From the NCBI RefSeq assembly GCF_014695585.1, contig NZ_JACJON010000058.1, positions 102,176 to 166,175 of the forward strand: a DNA stretch of 64,000 nucleotides, written 5' to 3'. This stretch comes from Microcoleus sp. FACHB-831 (GTDB taxonomy: Bacteria; Cyanobacteriota; Cyanobacteriia; Cyanobacteriales; FACHB-T130). The translations under genes and the position numbers were made by a program. Positions 26,065 to 34,573 of this stretch are shown here, piece after piece (position 1 is the stretch's first letter; each line of letters starts with the position of its first letter). The notes beneath the pieces were generated by a model. It worked only from the letters and a program-made list of their open reading frames with translations. It made no database searches and was not told where the DNA came from.

Positions 26065-26604
26065 ATGATGAGCGAATTTGCGTTTACAGTTCCAGAAACA
26101 GTCACATTTGAGGAAGCGATCGCCCTCACCCAATCAATTCTCGACAAGATGCAAGCGGGTGAATTATCGCCAGACGCGATCGCCGCCGCAATCTCAGAAT
26201 TAGTGAAAACTGAAAATGGTGCCAGAGGCTTTTTTGTCAACTATCTAACATCGGAAAGCACAATTGCAGACAATCCCAGTCAGGAAGTCGTGCAGGCATT
26301 GCAATCAAATCCAGACACAGTTTCCGAATTATTAGTGAAAAATCTGGCAATGTCTGCGGGGATGGCAATTACCCATCGTCGCAATGATAATCACCAGATG
26401 GCTGAGGGTTCCGATAGAGTGCGATCGCGTACTGCCCGTATTATAGAACTGGTTAAACTTCCCCAAGTGTACCAACTAGCTCAAAGCTTGCTGGAAAGTG
26501 CCATTACTGGCGAAGGCGAATACAAACCTTTTTTAGCAAAATGGGGTTATGATGCCGAACAACGGCAAGTTATCTCTGAACAATTGCAACAAATTTTGAA
26601 CTAG
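26065..26604 (+). CDS. Conserved hypothetical protein
   Basis: About 179 aa, all-helical and soluble, with SEFAFTVPETVTFEEAIALT at the start. No catalytic motif. A TTG at 26029 extends the frame, but the ATG pair at 26065/26068 is more likely the start. It is followed by the SLH protein after 58 bp containing ATTAGCAATTAGC-type spacer repeats. Confidence 0.65.
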   Translation: MMSEFAFTVPETVTFEEAIALTQSILDKMQAGELSPDAIAAAISELVKTENGARGFFVNYLTSESTIADNPSQEVVQALQSNPDTVSELLVKNLAMSAGMAITHRRNDNHQMAEGSDRVRSRTARIIELVKLPQVYQLAQSLLESAITGEGEYKPFLAKWGYDAEQRQVISEQLQQILN

Positions 26605-26662
26605 CTAACAGCTAAGAAATCTTAAATAATTAGCAATTAGCCATTAGCAATTAGCAAAAACT

Positions 26663-28675
26663 ATGGTTACATCCTCTCCTCAATTCTCTGATATTCAAGA
26701 TCATTGGGCGCGTTTATTCATAGAAGCCCTCGCCAGACGTGGCATCATTAGCGGGTTTCCCAATGGCACTTTTCGCCCTAATCAATCAATGACCCGCGCT
26801 GAATTTGCTACTATCATTAGCAAGGCCTTTGTGAGACCTGTAAAGCGAAAATATGTCCGCTTTGTCGATGTTCCCTCTGGCTACTGGGCAGGGGCAGCAA
26901 TTGTAAATGCTTACGAAAGAGGATTTATCAGCGGTTTTCCCGATAATACCTTTCGTCCGACAAACAGAATCTCCAAGGTAGAAGTTTTAGTTTCCCTAGT
27001 CAGTGGCTTAGAAGTTGCCGCCAATATAAAACCTCACCTGCAAACATCACTGTCACAAATATATTTAGATGCTGCTCAAATTCCGAACTATGCAACAGAT
27101 GATATAGCCGTAGCTACCAGTGCCGGAATGGTAGTTAACTACCCGAATATAAAATTACTAAATCCCAATGGTGCAGCAACTCGCGCCGATGTTGCAGCTT
27201 TTATCTATCAAGCTTTAGTGTATCAAGATGAAGCTCCGGCAATTGCATCTAGCTACATTGTAGTTCCTCCAAAACCGGGAACTTTACCGCAAACAGTTAA
27301 AGTTAGTCATCAGCGAGAATTTCGGGGTGCGTGGGTAGCAACAGTCTGGAACAGTGACTGGCCCTCCAAACCGGGATTACCCGTTGAACAACAGCAAGCC
27401 GAATTAAGAGCAATTCTAGACCGGATGCAAGCAATGAAGCTGAATGCTTTAATCTTGCAAGTACGACCGGAAGGGGATGCCTTTTATGCTTCGCAATTAG
27501 AGCCTTGGAGCTATTGGCTCTCAGGAGCGCAGGGAAAGGCACCAAACCCATTTTACGATCCTCTGGAGTATGCGATCGCCCAAAGCCACCAGCGCAACAT
27601 TGAACTTCATGCTTGGTTCAACCCCTACCGCGCCAAAGTTAGCACCAAGCTACCGCCAAACGTCCGCCCTCACCTCTCTGTCACCAATCCCGAAGCCGTT
27701 TACCCCTGGGGAAATCAGCTGTGGATGGACCCCGGACTAAAAGTAGTTCAAGACAGAGCATACAACGTAATTCTCGACGTAGTGCGTCGCTACGACATAG
27801 ATGGCGTCCATTTAGATGACTACTTCTATCCCTATCCCATCGAAGGCAAATCCTTCCCCGACGACAAAACCTACGCCGCATATCAGGCGAGTGGCGGAAA
27901 ACTATCCTTGGGGGACTGGCGGCGAGAAAATGTCAATCAAATGGTTCAACGCCTCTCCACAGGCATTAAAGCAGCAAAATCCCACGTCAAATTTGGCATT
28001 AGTCCCTTTGGCATTTACCGCCCCGGACAACCGCCGCAGATTAAAGGACTAGATGCCTACAGCGTACTTTATGCCGACTCAAAAAAATGGCTAGAACAAG
28101 GTTGGATAGATTATCTAGCCCCACAACTGTACTGGCGCATCGACCAAACCGCCCAGAGTTACCCCGTCTTACTCAAGTGGTGGACTGATAATAATCCCAA
28201 AGAGCGACACATTTACGCAGGTAACAATTTAGGACAGCTGGACGGAAAAGCTTGGAACCTTGAGGAGATTAAAAAGCAAGTTCAAATTACGCGCAACTTG
28301 AGTGATAACTTGTCACTGGGAAATATCTTCTTCAGCATGGAAGCTTTCACCCAAAATCGTCAGGGCATTTACGACAACTTCAAAACTTCAACTTATACCC
28401 AACCAGCACTCGTTCCTAATATGTCATGGCGGGACACAATACCACCAGCCCCCCCAGCCGGAGTAGCGGTGAAAGATGGCAAACTAACGTGGAATGCTGC
28501 CAATCCCGATATTCGTTCTTGGACGCTTTATAAACAGAATGGTTCTACCTGGACGCTACAAAGAATCCTTCCAGCAGGAACCACATTTGCCACTCTGGAA
28601 CCAGGAAAATATGCCTTAAGCGCAGTGGACAAAATGGCAAATGAAAGTGGAGGAGTTCTCGTTTCCGTCACTTAA
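26663..28675 (+). CDS. SLH-domain protein with GHL10/DUF187 glycosyl hydrolase-like domain
   Basis: 670 aa. Three SLH repeats (about 5-60, 65-125, 130-185; ITRAEFA-like MTRAEFATIIS is clear), a linker, then a family-10-like glycosyl hydrolase domain (about 210-560: EFRGAWVATVWNSDWPS, LQVRPEGDAFY, HAWFNPYRAK, DGVHLDDYFYPYP), and a small beta domain (590-670). SLH domains normally anchor proteins to the cell wall, yet no signal peptide is visible before the first SLH repeat. The cleavage target is probably a cell-wall or exopolysaccharide glycan, by family analogy. ATG 26663 is the only sensible start. Confidence 0.88.
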   Translation: MVTSSPQFSDIQDHWARLFIEALARRGIISGFPNGTFRPNQSMTRAEFATIISKAFVRPVKRKYVRFVDVPSGYWAGAAIVNAYERGFISGFPDNTFRPTNRISKVEVLVSLVSGLEVAANIKPHLQTSLSQIYLDAAQIPNYATDDIAVATSAGMVVNYPNIKLLNPNGAATRADVAAFIYQALVYQDEAPAIASSYIVVPPKPGTLPQTVKVSHQREFRGAWVATVWNSDWPSKPGLPVEQQQAELRAILDRMQAMKLNALILQVRPEGDAFYASQLEPWSYWLSGAQGKAPNPFYDPLEYAIAQSHQRNIELHAWFNPYRAKVSTKLPPNVRPHLSVTNPEAVYPWGNQLWMDPGLKVVQDRAYNVILDVVRRYDIDGVHLDDYFYPYPIEGKSFPDDKTYAAYQASGGKLSLGDWRRENVNQMVQRLSTGIKAAKSHVKFGISPFGIYRPGQPPQIKGLDAYSVLYADSKKWLEQGWIDYLAPQLYWRIDQTAQSYPVLLKWWTDNNPKERHIYAGNNLGQLDGKAWNLEEIKKQVQITRNLSDNLSLGNIFFSMEAFTQNRQGIYDNFKTSTYTQPALVPNMSWRDTIPPAPPAGVAVKDGKLTWNAANPDIRSWTLYKQNGSTWTLQRILPAGTTFATLEPGKYALSAVDKMANESGGVLVSVT

Positions 28676-28700
28676 AAACTTGTAGTTTCTAGCTTTGTTT

Positions 28701-28779
28701 GAGGCACCTTACCCGACAAATACTTATGTTATTTTCATTCCTGGGCTGCGGTCTGGGAATGAAGATAAAGAGGTGCCTC
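28701..28779. other. Nested-hairpin element downstream of the SLH gene
   Basis: Outer stem GAGGCACCT (28701-28709) pairs with AGGTGCCTC (28771-28779). An inner stem TTCATTCC (28734-28741) pairs with GGAATGAA (28756-28763). It starts 26 bp after the stop codon. It may be a terminator, small RNA or mobile-element end. A second element with the same layout is at 39112-39166. Confidence 0.5.
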
Positions 28780-28877
28780 CATTTATTGAGAATACTGCAT
28801 ATTCTTGAGTATTCAAACTTCAGACAGAATAGAAATCTAGGCAACTATGTTAATTTCTATAAAATCTGCTTCTCACC

Positions 28878-29064
28878 CAATACTTCTCGGTTAGGAAAAA
28901 TTGTAGGTTGGGGAGCCGCCCCCTCCGCTGTGTTCCCCGCGCCCTTGGTGCGTGGCGTTTGAGGTGAGCGTTACCCAACGCTAATAATATTAGGTTTGTT
29001 GGGTTGAGCGATAACGAAACCCAACTTACTTGCTCTCAAATTGTCGCTTATCCGAGAAGTATTG
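28878..29064. repeat. MITE-like repeat, complete copy
   Basis: 187 bp with terminal inverted repeats beginning CAATACTTCTCGG on both ends (13 bp perfect, then imperfect). The centre contains TTACCCAACGCTAAT and several GTTGGG/CCCAAC pairs that can fold. No coding potential. It lies just upstream of the alpha/beta hydrolase gene. Related copies lie at 29906-30025 and 30559-30617. The rest of the gap 28780-28877 shows nothing. Confidence 0.65.
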
Positions 29065-29116
29065 CTTCTCGACCTATTTACCTAAAAATCATCTCAACAA
29101 ATTAAAGGATAATTCA

Positions 29117-29899
29117 ATGGATCAACAATTTATCGAAAAACAAGTTAATTTAGGGGAATGTTGCATTACCTACTTTGAAAAAGGGGTAGCATCAGGATTA
29201 TCTCCTATACTATTTATCCACGGTTGGGGTGTATTAGTTGAACCTTATCAAGGCAGCTTAAATATTTTGTCAGAGCGTTATCACGTTATCGCACCTATAT
29301 TACCAGGTTTAGGACAATCAACTGCGCCTGAAATTATCCAAGATTACACAGATTATGCGCGGGTGTTAATTGATTTTCTAATGGCGCTGAATCTGAAAAA
29401 GGTTCATGTAATCGGGCATTCCGAAGGCGGAGCAATAGGCATGGCATTGGCAGCCTTAATGCCATCTATGGTTCGCAGTCTCACAATAGCAGATAGTACG
29501 GGAATTCCTCTAGGTTCCGTGCCGGAAGTCGTTGCCAAAAGGGCGATTGAGATGCCTGCACAAATGTGGCAAATGAAGGTTGAACCTGTGGCTGAAGTTT
29601 TTAAAAACTTGCTTTATAACAGTTTTACTAATACTCAAAATCTTATAAATATGGGATTTATTGGTATAGATAAAGACATCAGACCGCTGTTGCCAAGGAT
29701 TGAATCTCCCTGTCTAATTTTGTGGGGAAAGAACGATTTGCTTACCCCCGTTTCATTTGCTCAAGAATTTTATGAAAATATTAAAGATTCGCAATTAATT
29801 GTCGTGGATGAAGTATACCACGAATGGGTACTTTTCTTCCCCGAAAAATTTGCATCTATGATTCTGAATTTTATTGATAAAATTGAAAATGTTAACTAA
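29117..29899 (+). CDS. Alpha/beta hydrolase
   Basis: About 260 aa, alpha/beta hydrolase fold. Oxyanion region LFIHGWG, nucleophile serine in GHSEGGAIG, acid in WGKNDLLTP and histidine in VYHEWVLFF complete the triad. No signal peptide, so cytosolic. Substrate unknown. ATG 29117 is chosen because AAAGGAT lies 7-13 bp ahead and because the longer frame begins inside the MITE-like repeat. The gene sits between two copies of that repeat and is AT-rich. Confidence 0.85.
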   Translation: MDQQFIEKQVNLGECCITYFEKGVASGLSPILFIHGWGVLVEPYQGSLNILSERYHVIAPILPGLGQSTAPEIIQDYTDYARVLIDFLMALNLKKVHVIGHSEGGAIGMALAALMPSMVRSLTIADSTGIPLGSVPEVVAKRAIEMPAQMWQMKVEPVAEVFKNLLYNSFTNTQNLINMGFIGIDKDIRPLLPRIESPCLILWGKNDLLTPVSFAQEFYENIKDSQLIVVDEVYHEWVLFFPEKFASMILNFIDKIENVN

Positions 29900-29905
29900 T
29901 AGCAA

Positions 29906-30025
29906 GTAGGTTGGGGAGCAAGTAGGTTGGGTTGAGGTGAGCGTTACCCAACGCTAATATTACGTTTGTTGGGTTTTGCTGGCACACGAGTCCAACCTAC
30001 AATTTTTACTAACCGAGAAGTATTG
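29906..30025. repeat. MITE-like repeat, partial second copy
   Basis: Shares GTAGGTTGGGGAGC and GAGGTGAGCGTTACCCAACG with the first copy and ends in the same terminal repeat (CCGAGAAGTATTG). The left terminal repeat is missing. Its right arm matches the left arm of the first copy at about 33 of 34 bases. Confidence 0.65.
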
Positions 30026-30038
30026 ACATACAAACCCC

Positions 30039-30530
30039 ATGAGTGAAGCTGTTCTAGTTAGTATAAGAAGTGCCTTTCTCAATGCGCCCGGTTTATGGGA
30101 AAGTACCCTAAAGCCACGCCAAGGTAATTGGTGCAAAATTATTGATGGTATTGATAAGACGCGAACTGATGGCTATTCCATTGAAGGGTCGTTTGTAAGT
30201 CAAATCGACTTGGTAACTTATCAACAACCAGGACTTTATCTGTTCTGCGAAAAGAAGGGACGCAAGCAGGGAAATCAGGTGCAATTATATGCCCTTTTTG
30301 CACTTGAGCCAAATGCCGAAGTTAAAGTTTTCAGGGAACTGAAAACTGCTACTAAAGATTGGGCGGTGCAGTTGTGGCCTGATATTGAAGCTTATATGCA
30401 AATACAGGAAACGAGTGCAGAAATTCGTCGCCAGGAATTATTAAGAATAATTCAATCTTTGGAATTTGAACTGAGTCAGCGACGTGCTGAACTGGGGGTT
30501 TTAGAAATGCAAATTGATGAAGAGTATTAA
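30039..30530 (+). CDS. Hypothetical protein
   Basis: 163 aa. An N-terminal mixed region (WESTLKPRQGNWCKIIDG) is followed by a C-terminal coiled coil (about 115-163, RRQELLRIIQSLEFELSQRR). No motif recognised, no signal peptide. ATG start 13 bp after a MITE-like repeat. Confidence 0.65.
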   Translation: MSEAVLVSIRSAFLNAPGLWESTLKPRQGNWCKIIDGIDKTRTDGYSIEGSFVSQIDLVTYQQPGLYLFCEKKGRKQGNQVQLYALFALEPNAEVKVFRELKTATKDWAVQLWPDIEAYMQIQETSAEIRRQELLRIIQSLEFELSQRRAELGVLEMQIDEEY

Positions 30531-30558
30531 GTGTTATATAGCAAGTAATACTCCCATC

Positions 30559-30617
30559 AAACGCCACGCACCCCGTGCGCGGGTTCCCCGCGCACGGGGT
30601 GGCTCCCCAGCCTACGT
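30559..30617. repeat. MITE-related fragment with very strong GC hairpin
   Basis: In reverse orientation it matches the core of the 28878 repeat (AAACGCCACGCACC, and GGCTCCCCAGCCTAC). It contains a perfect 14-bp stem, ACCCCGTGCGCGGG with loop TTC, at 30570-30600, between convergent genes, so it may act as a terminator. Confidence 0.6.
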
Positions 30618-30631
30618 TTATTTAAAATCGA

Positions 30632-31099
30632 TTATGGGGCTGTACCAATGCCATCAATCAGCCATTGACCAATTGAACTGTTCGGAGCAACTAAGGTGTA
30701 AAATTGGGGCAACTGCTGATCGTTGGCAGAGAAAACTGGCTGGATGTAAGAGGCGCTGTACTCCACAGCAAATTTGTGGCCGTTGTTAGTCGAGAACTCC
30801 GGCATTAGCTGCACAGACTTGATAGTGACACCTTTGATGATGTAGTCTCGATACATCTTCACGAACTGCTGGTAGGATATTTGCGCCCGATAGCGGGGAG
30901 AAAGCAGATTGTAAGCTTCTTGATAGTTTCGGAGTGCGATCGCTTGAAAATATTTTTGCAGTACGCTTTCGGCAGGCGCTAGAGTTAAACCAGCAGCAAT
31001 TTCCCTGGAAGATTGGGTTTCAAATGTTTGCGCCTGCACTGGTGCAATAATACTGGTGGTCAGAAGCAAGGTTGAGATCGCTAGAATTGCGCGTTTCAT
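30632..31099 (-). CDS. Secreted NTF2-like hypothetical protein
   Basis: 155 aa with a clear signal peptide (KRAILAISTLLLTTSIIAP, cleavage near VQA-QT). The mature part (VLQKYFQAIALRNYQEAYNL, then RYRAQISYQQFVKMY) has the helix pattern of NTF2/SnoaL-like folds that accumulate in the periplasm. No catalytic residues identified. Confidence 0.75.
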   Translation of the reverse strand: MKRAILAISTLLLTTSIIAPVQAQTFETQSSREIAAGLTLAPAESVLQKYFQAIALRNYQEAYNLLSPRYRAQISYQQFVKMYRDYIIKGVTIKSVQLMPEFSTNNGHKFAVEYSASYIQPVFSANDQQLPQFYTLVAPNSSIGQWLIDGIGTAP

Positions 31100-31257
31100 A
31101 GTTCGCGGCTTTTAGAGGCTAGAAACAAGTAAATCCTCTGTTGTCTCTAGCTTCGCTTCTCTGACCTTTTGATGACTTCGCACGATAGGATCGCCCGATT
31201 GGGTGATTTTTTTAATTTGATAATGGGTAATTATTCCCCATTCCCCATTCCCCGTCT

Positions 31258-31506
31258 TCAGTTGGAGTTCAGTCGCTTGGAAATTTGGCTAACCAACGCA
31301 CTGAGAATTGCTCCTCCCATGAGAACGCCAAGCGCTGGGGTAAACAATGGTTGCCAAAGCTTGTACCACAAATCGAGTCCAAGGGGAACCCCTACCGAGT
31401 GACCGAAGACTGCGATCGCTAACCACCCAAAGCTTAGGAATACTAAGAATACATCAGCTACTAAAATCAGGTTTAGCCAATTGAGGAGTTTATCTTTGAT
31501 CATCAT
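31258..31506 (-). CDS. Small membrane protein
   Basis: 82 aa with two predicted membrane helices (about 10-35 and 48-72: LVADVFLVFLSFGWLAIAVF and LFTPALGVLMGGAILSALV). Function unknown. It lies 158 bp upstream of the secreted NTF2-like gene on the same strand. Confidence 0.7.
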   Translation of the reverse strand: MMIKDKLLNWLNLILVADVFLVFLSFGWLAIAVFGHSVGVPLGLDLWYKLWQPLFTPALGVLMGGAILSALVSQISKRLNSN

Positions 31507-32082
31507 ATTTTGTCAAAAAATTTTCCTTAAACAACGCTTTCAGGTTTTCCATCCGCAGCTTAAACACTGTCTCCATGAGCTTACCAGACTTGTTCTACTG
31601 ATAGAGCCACGGTTTCGCTCAACCTTTACAAATTAAAGCATATTTTGGCAAATTAAAGTTTTATATTATGACTCTTCAGTACCTAGCATGATAAAAAGTA
31701 GTTTAGTAAGTAAATGAAGGGAAATAAAAGCCTAAAATAGTAGCGCTAAAACCTTTATAGGGTTGACATCCAAAACTTATTTATAACTCAGTAATAGTTG
31801 AGCAAAATATAATCTTGAAGCGGCAGATGAGCATGACTATACAGTGGCGAATTAAATGACATCGGGACAAATTCGTGTCATCACGCAAGCTTGATCGCTG
31901 CACGCTTACAGCAATTTAGGTTGATGCTCCGCTTGTAAGTTCCCTGTACTCACTTAGAGCTGAACGCTAGACAAGCCAAGCTTCACAGCCTCAGTCACAC
32001 TAAGTTGGCATTTTGACAAATAAAGAGGCACTGTACATTCTTCAGGGTAAAGAAGGCAATAGCTAATTTGTTTGCTTTTCCC
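31507..32082. other. Intergenic region without recognisable gene
   Basis: About 575 bp, AT-rich, with no HIP1 octamer. Short open frames here have neither ribosome-binding sites nor family resemblance. It holds the promoter of the small membrane protein on its left side. Confidence 0.4.
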
Positions 32083-32083
32083 C

Positions 32084-32115
32084 TTGACTCTCACGCAACG
32101 TGAGGCTCTTACCAT
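32084..32115 (+). promoter_or_regulatory. MerR-type promoter and operator
   Basis: -35 TTGACT (32084-32089) and -10 TACCAT (32110-32115) are 20 bp apart, longer than the usual 17. The spacer carries a perfect inverted repeat CTCACG-caa-CGTGAG (32090-32104). Overlong spacers with such a repeat are characteristic of promoters that MerR-family activators realign. It lies 46 bp upstream of the MerR/TipAS gene, implying autoregulation. Confidence 0.8.
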
Positions 32116-32160
32116 GAATTTATCAATTGGAATTGTCTCGGAGCGGCAAGGAGGAAAGAA

Positions 32161-32901
32161 ATGCAACCCGTTGCAATGAAAGTCGGTGATCTGGCAAAAC
32201 AGACAGGAGTTTCCGTTCGGACATTGCACTATTACGACGAGATTGGATTGCTCTCGCCTTCTCGGAGGACGGAAACAGGCTACCGACTGTATATCGAAGA
32301 TGACATTATCCGGTTACAGCAAATCGTGTCGTTACGGCAAATTGGCTTCTCCTTGGAACAAATCCGAGAGTGTCTGGAGCAAAGTCAGTTTTCGCCTCAT
32401 CATGTAGTGCAACTGCACCTCTCCAAGTTGAAGGAGCAGATGGAGTTACAGCAACAGCTTTATGCGCGACTCGAAGCGATCGCTGCTCATCTGCAATCCG
32501 CAGAGACAATCTCTATCGAAGAATTTATTCAATTAATCGAGGTCACGATGATGGTAGAAAACTACTACACCCCAGAACAGCTAGACTATCTCCAAGAACG
32601 ACGGCAAATACTTGGTGAAGAACGGATTCGGCAGGTTGAAGCTCAATGGCAAGAATTGATCGATCAAGCTCGAACTGCAATGCAAAACGACATTGATCCA
32701 ACCAGCGAAGCAGTGCAGAAATTGGCTCGACGCTCACAAGAACTGATTCAAGAATTCACCGGAGGCGATGCCGGAATTGAGCGATCGCTTAATCAAATGT
32801 ATCAGCAAGAAGGCGTCGAAGTTGCCAGTCGAGGCGCGATGGATTCAGTCTTAATGGAATATATGAACAAAGCAAGAGCAGCCCTAAAGCAACCGGAATA
32901 G
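32161..32901 (+). CDS. MerR family regulator with TipAS-type ligand domain
   Basis: 246 aa. The N-terminal MerR winged helix (about 6-75: MKVGDLAKQTGVSVRTLHYYDEIGLL split across helix-turn-helix) is followed by a dimerisation coiled coil (75-115) and a C-terminal TipAS domain (about 130-240: YYTPEQLDYL, WQELIDQARTAMQNDIDPTS). TipAS domains bind bulky antibiotics or amphiphiles and switch on efflux. AGGAGG sits six bases before ATG 32161. The convergent MFS exporter is a plausible target, though it has its own promoter. Confidence 0.9.
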   Translation: MQPVAMKVGDLAKQTGVSVRTLHYYDEIGLLSPSRRTETGYRLYIEDDIIRLQQIVSLRQIGFSLEQIRECLEQSQFSPHHVVQLHLSKLKEQMELQQQLYARLEAIAAHLQSAETISIEEFIQLIEVTMMVENYYTPEQLDYLQERRQILGEERIRQVEAQWQELIDQARTAMQNDIDPTSEAVQKLARRSQELIQEFTGGDAGIERSLNQMYQQEGVEVASRGAMDSVLMEYMNKARAALKQPE

Positions 32902-32914
32902 GGAATATCAGATG

Positions 32915-32958
32915 ACCACTGGCAAGGCTGCGAAATGAATGAAAAGCCTGCCAGTGGT
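32915..32958. terminator. Bidirectional terminator hairpin
   Basis: ACCACTGGCAAGGCT (32915-32929) pairs with AGCCTGCCAGTGGT (32945-32958) with one bulged A. It lies between the convergent merR-type and MFS genes; A/T-rich flanks are present on the right. Confidence 0.75.
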
Positions 32959-32965
32959 AATCAAT

Positions 32966-34144
32966 TTAAAAAAGCCCAATCAGTAAGGCGATGGGTGCTG
33001 CAAGCAACATCCACATCGTAGGTTGCAAACCATACTGTTGAGCAACCAAACCCAGCGCCAACGGAGCTAAACCACCCACGAAACCCGCCAAATTATCGAG
33101 CGTCATGACGGTACCACTCTGCCCTGGCATTGCTGTGTACAATTGCCCCTGGAGAATAGAGTACCAACCCGAATTAAGAAGACCCAGAAAGCCAAGAATG
33201 ACCAACTTGATATTGATATTGGGTACCACCAAAAAAGCTGGATAAAGACACAAAATAAGAATGGCGCTAATCCTCAAATAATCTAATCCTCGCACCCGCT
33301 CTAGTAAGGGAATGAGAAGAAAATCTCCCAGCAAGCCAAAACCTAACCAGATTGTGAGAGCAAAACTTGCTTGCGTATTGTTTACACCCACAACATCAAC
33401 AAAATACAGTGCCAAAAAGCCACGCAGAACATCCAACATCAAATCGCAAAATTGCAACAAAGTTAACCAACGCAACACCTTGCGCCGTTTTAATGCGTTG
33501 ATGGCATTAGAGACACCATCTTTGAAACTAAGTACAGGTTCGTCAACTTGAGAAGATGTTGTTGGAGTTGTAAACGGATACTTCCACAACATTCCTACAA
33601 GTAATACCGTCAGTACCGCCAAAATTAAAAATACACTCCGCCAACTTTGATGGAATGCGATCGCACCCGCTAAAGCCAAAGGCCCAAGGACATTGCCAAT
33701 AGAACCCGCCAATGCCCACCGTGCCATGTTTTGTTCGTGGCGCGTGGGTTCCATGTCCATCAGCGTCGCCTGGGAAAGACTGACAAAGGCACCAGATGCT
33801 GGATAAAACAGCACAAAGGCTGCTAATAACCAGGAAAAGTTATCGCTAACGGAGATGAGGAGTAATGCGATCGCAAAACCAACGCCTCCCCCCAAAATCA
33901 ATTGCCGTCGCTGACCGATATCTGCCCAAATTCCCAAAATTGGCTCTATTAGGCTGCTGATTGTATTGGGTATCGTCAGCAATAGCCCAACTTGCACATA
34001 GGAAAGATGCAAGTCATTGCGAATTAATGGATACGTAGCACCCCGGACTCCATCCACCAATTCGTCTAATACTTCAATCACCAGGAAGATCAGAGTTAAT
34101 AGAATGACAGTCCTGGTCGTTTTGTTTTTACCATTCAATGACAT
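32966..34144 (-). CDS. MFS transporter
   Basis: 392 aa with about 12 membrane helices. The N-half resembles fosmidomycin-resistance-type efflux proteins (YPLIRNDLHLSYVQVGLLL, GIWADIGQRRQ in the loop 2-3 position). The substrate is unknown; proton-driven drug or metabolite export is likely by family. GGGAG lies about 10 bases upstream of the ATG. It is convergent with the MerR/TipAS gene. Confidence 0.85.
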   Translation of the reverse strand: MSLNGKNKTTRTVILLTLIFLVIEVLDELVDGVRGATYPLIRNDLHLSYVQVGLLLTIPNTISSLIEPILGIWADIGQRRQLILGGGVGFAIALLLISVSDNFSWLLAAFVLFYPASGAFVSLSQATLMDMEPTRHEQNMARWALAGSIGNVLGPLALAGAIAFHQSWRSVFLILAVLTVLLVGMLWKYPFTTPTTSSQVDEPVLSFKDGVSNAINALKRRKVLRWLTLLQFCDLMLDVLRGFLALYFVDVVGVNNTQASFALTIWLGFGLLGDFLLIPLLERVRGLDYLRISAILILCLYPAFLVVPNINIKLVILGFLGLLNSGWYSILQGQLYTAMPGQSGTVMTLDNLAGFVGGLAPLALGLVAQQYGLQPTMWMLLAAPIALLIGLF

Positions 34145-34573
34145 CGTGAAATTCTCCCGTCCTCAAAATTTGAACACCAGCGCAACATCTTCACGGCGTT
34201 GGCAAACGGAGGGGGAATCCACGAACAGACTTTCCGCCTTAGTTCTAAGGCGAATCGCTGGTTGGATTGGGTTCTAGAAGCTTACCAGGGAGGAAAAATC
34301 ATACAGGTGAAGGGTAAAGAAAGGACTTGCAAATACGTCTGTAGCCTATTGTAGGCATACTAGAAGAGATTGCTTCTTGACGGGTTGAAACTCTATAGAT
34401 TCAAAAGTTGGCAGCAAAATATGTCTGTTATGAAGACGGTTGGGATGTTATACAAACAATACCTACATAACATCCCAATTTTAAAAGTTAGACAGGAGCT
34501 GTCGAATCATGAGTTAGGTGTACTACAAGACAAATATATGGTAGGTCTTCATATCGATCCCTAAATTGAGAGC
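34145..34573. promoter_or_regulatory. Divergent promoter region and hairpin leader of the restriction-modification gene
   Basis: Contains a 12-bp stem, TTGGGATGTTAT (34440-34451) with complement at 34467-34478 and a 15-nt loop, followed by TTTTAAAAG. It ends 95 bp before the restriction-modification start. It fits either an attenuator/terminator or an operator. A possible 47-codon ORF (34421-34564) overlaps it, with no ribosome-binding site. Confidence 0.5.

Noticed and set aside
31954..32229. 91-codon minus-strand open frame overlapping the MerR gene start
   Set aside because: It crosses the MerR promoter and the start of the conserved gene, has no ribosome-binding site and resembles nothing known.
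34421..34564. 47-codon open frame just upstream of the restriction-modification gene as a control protein
   Set aside because: No ribosome-binding site, no helix-turn-helix, and it spans the hairpin leader; more likely noncoding.
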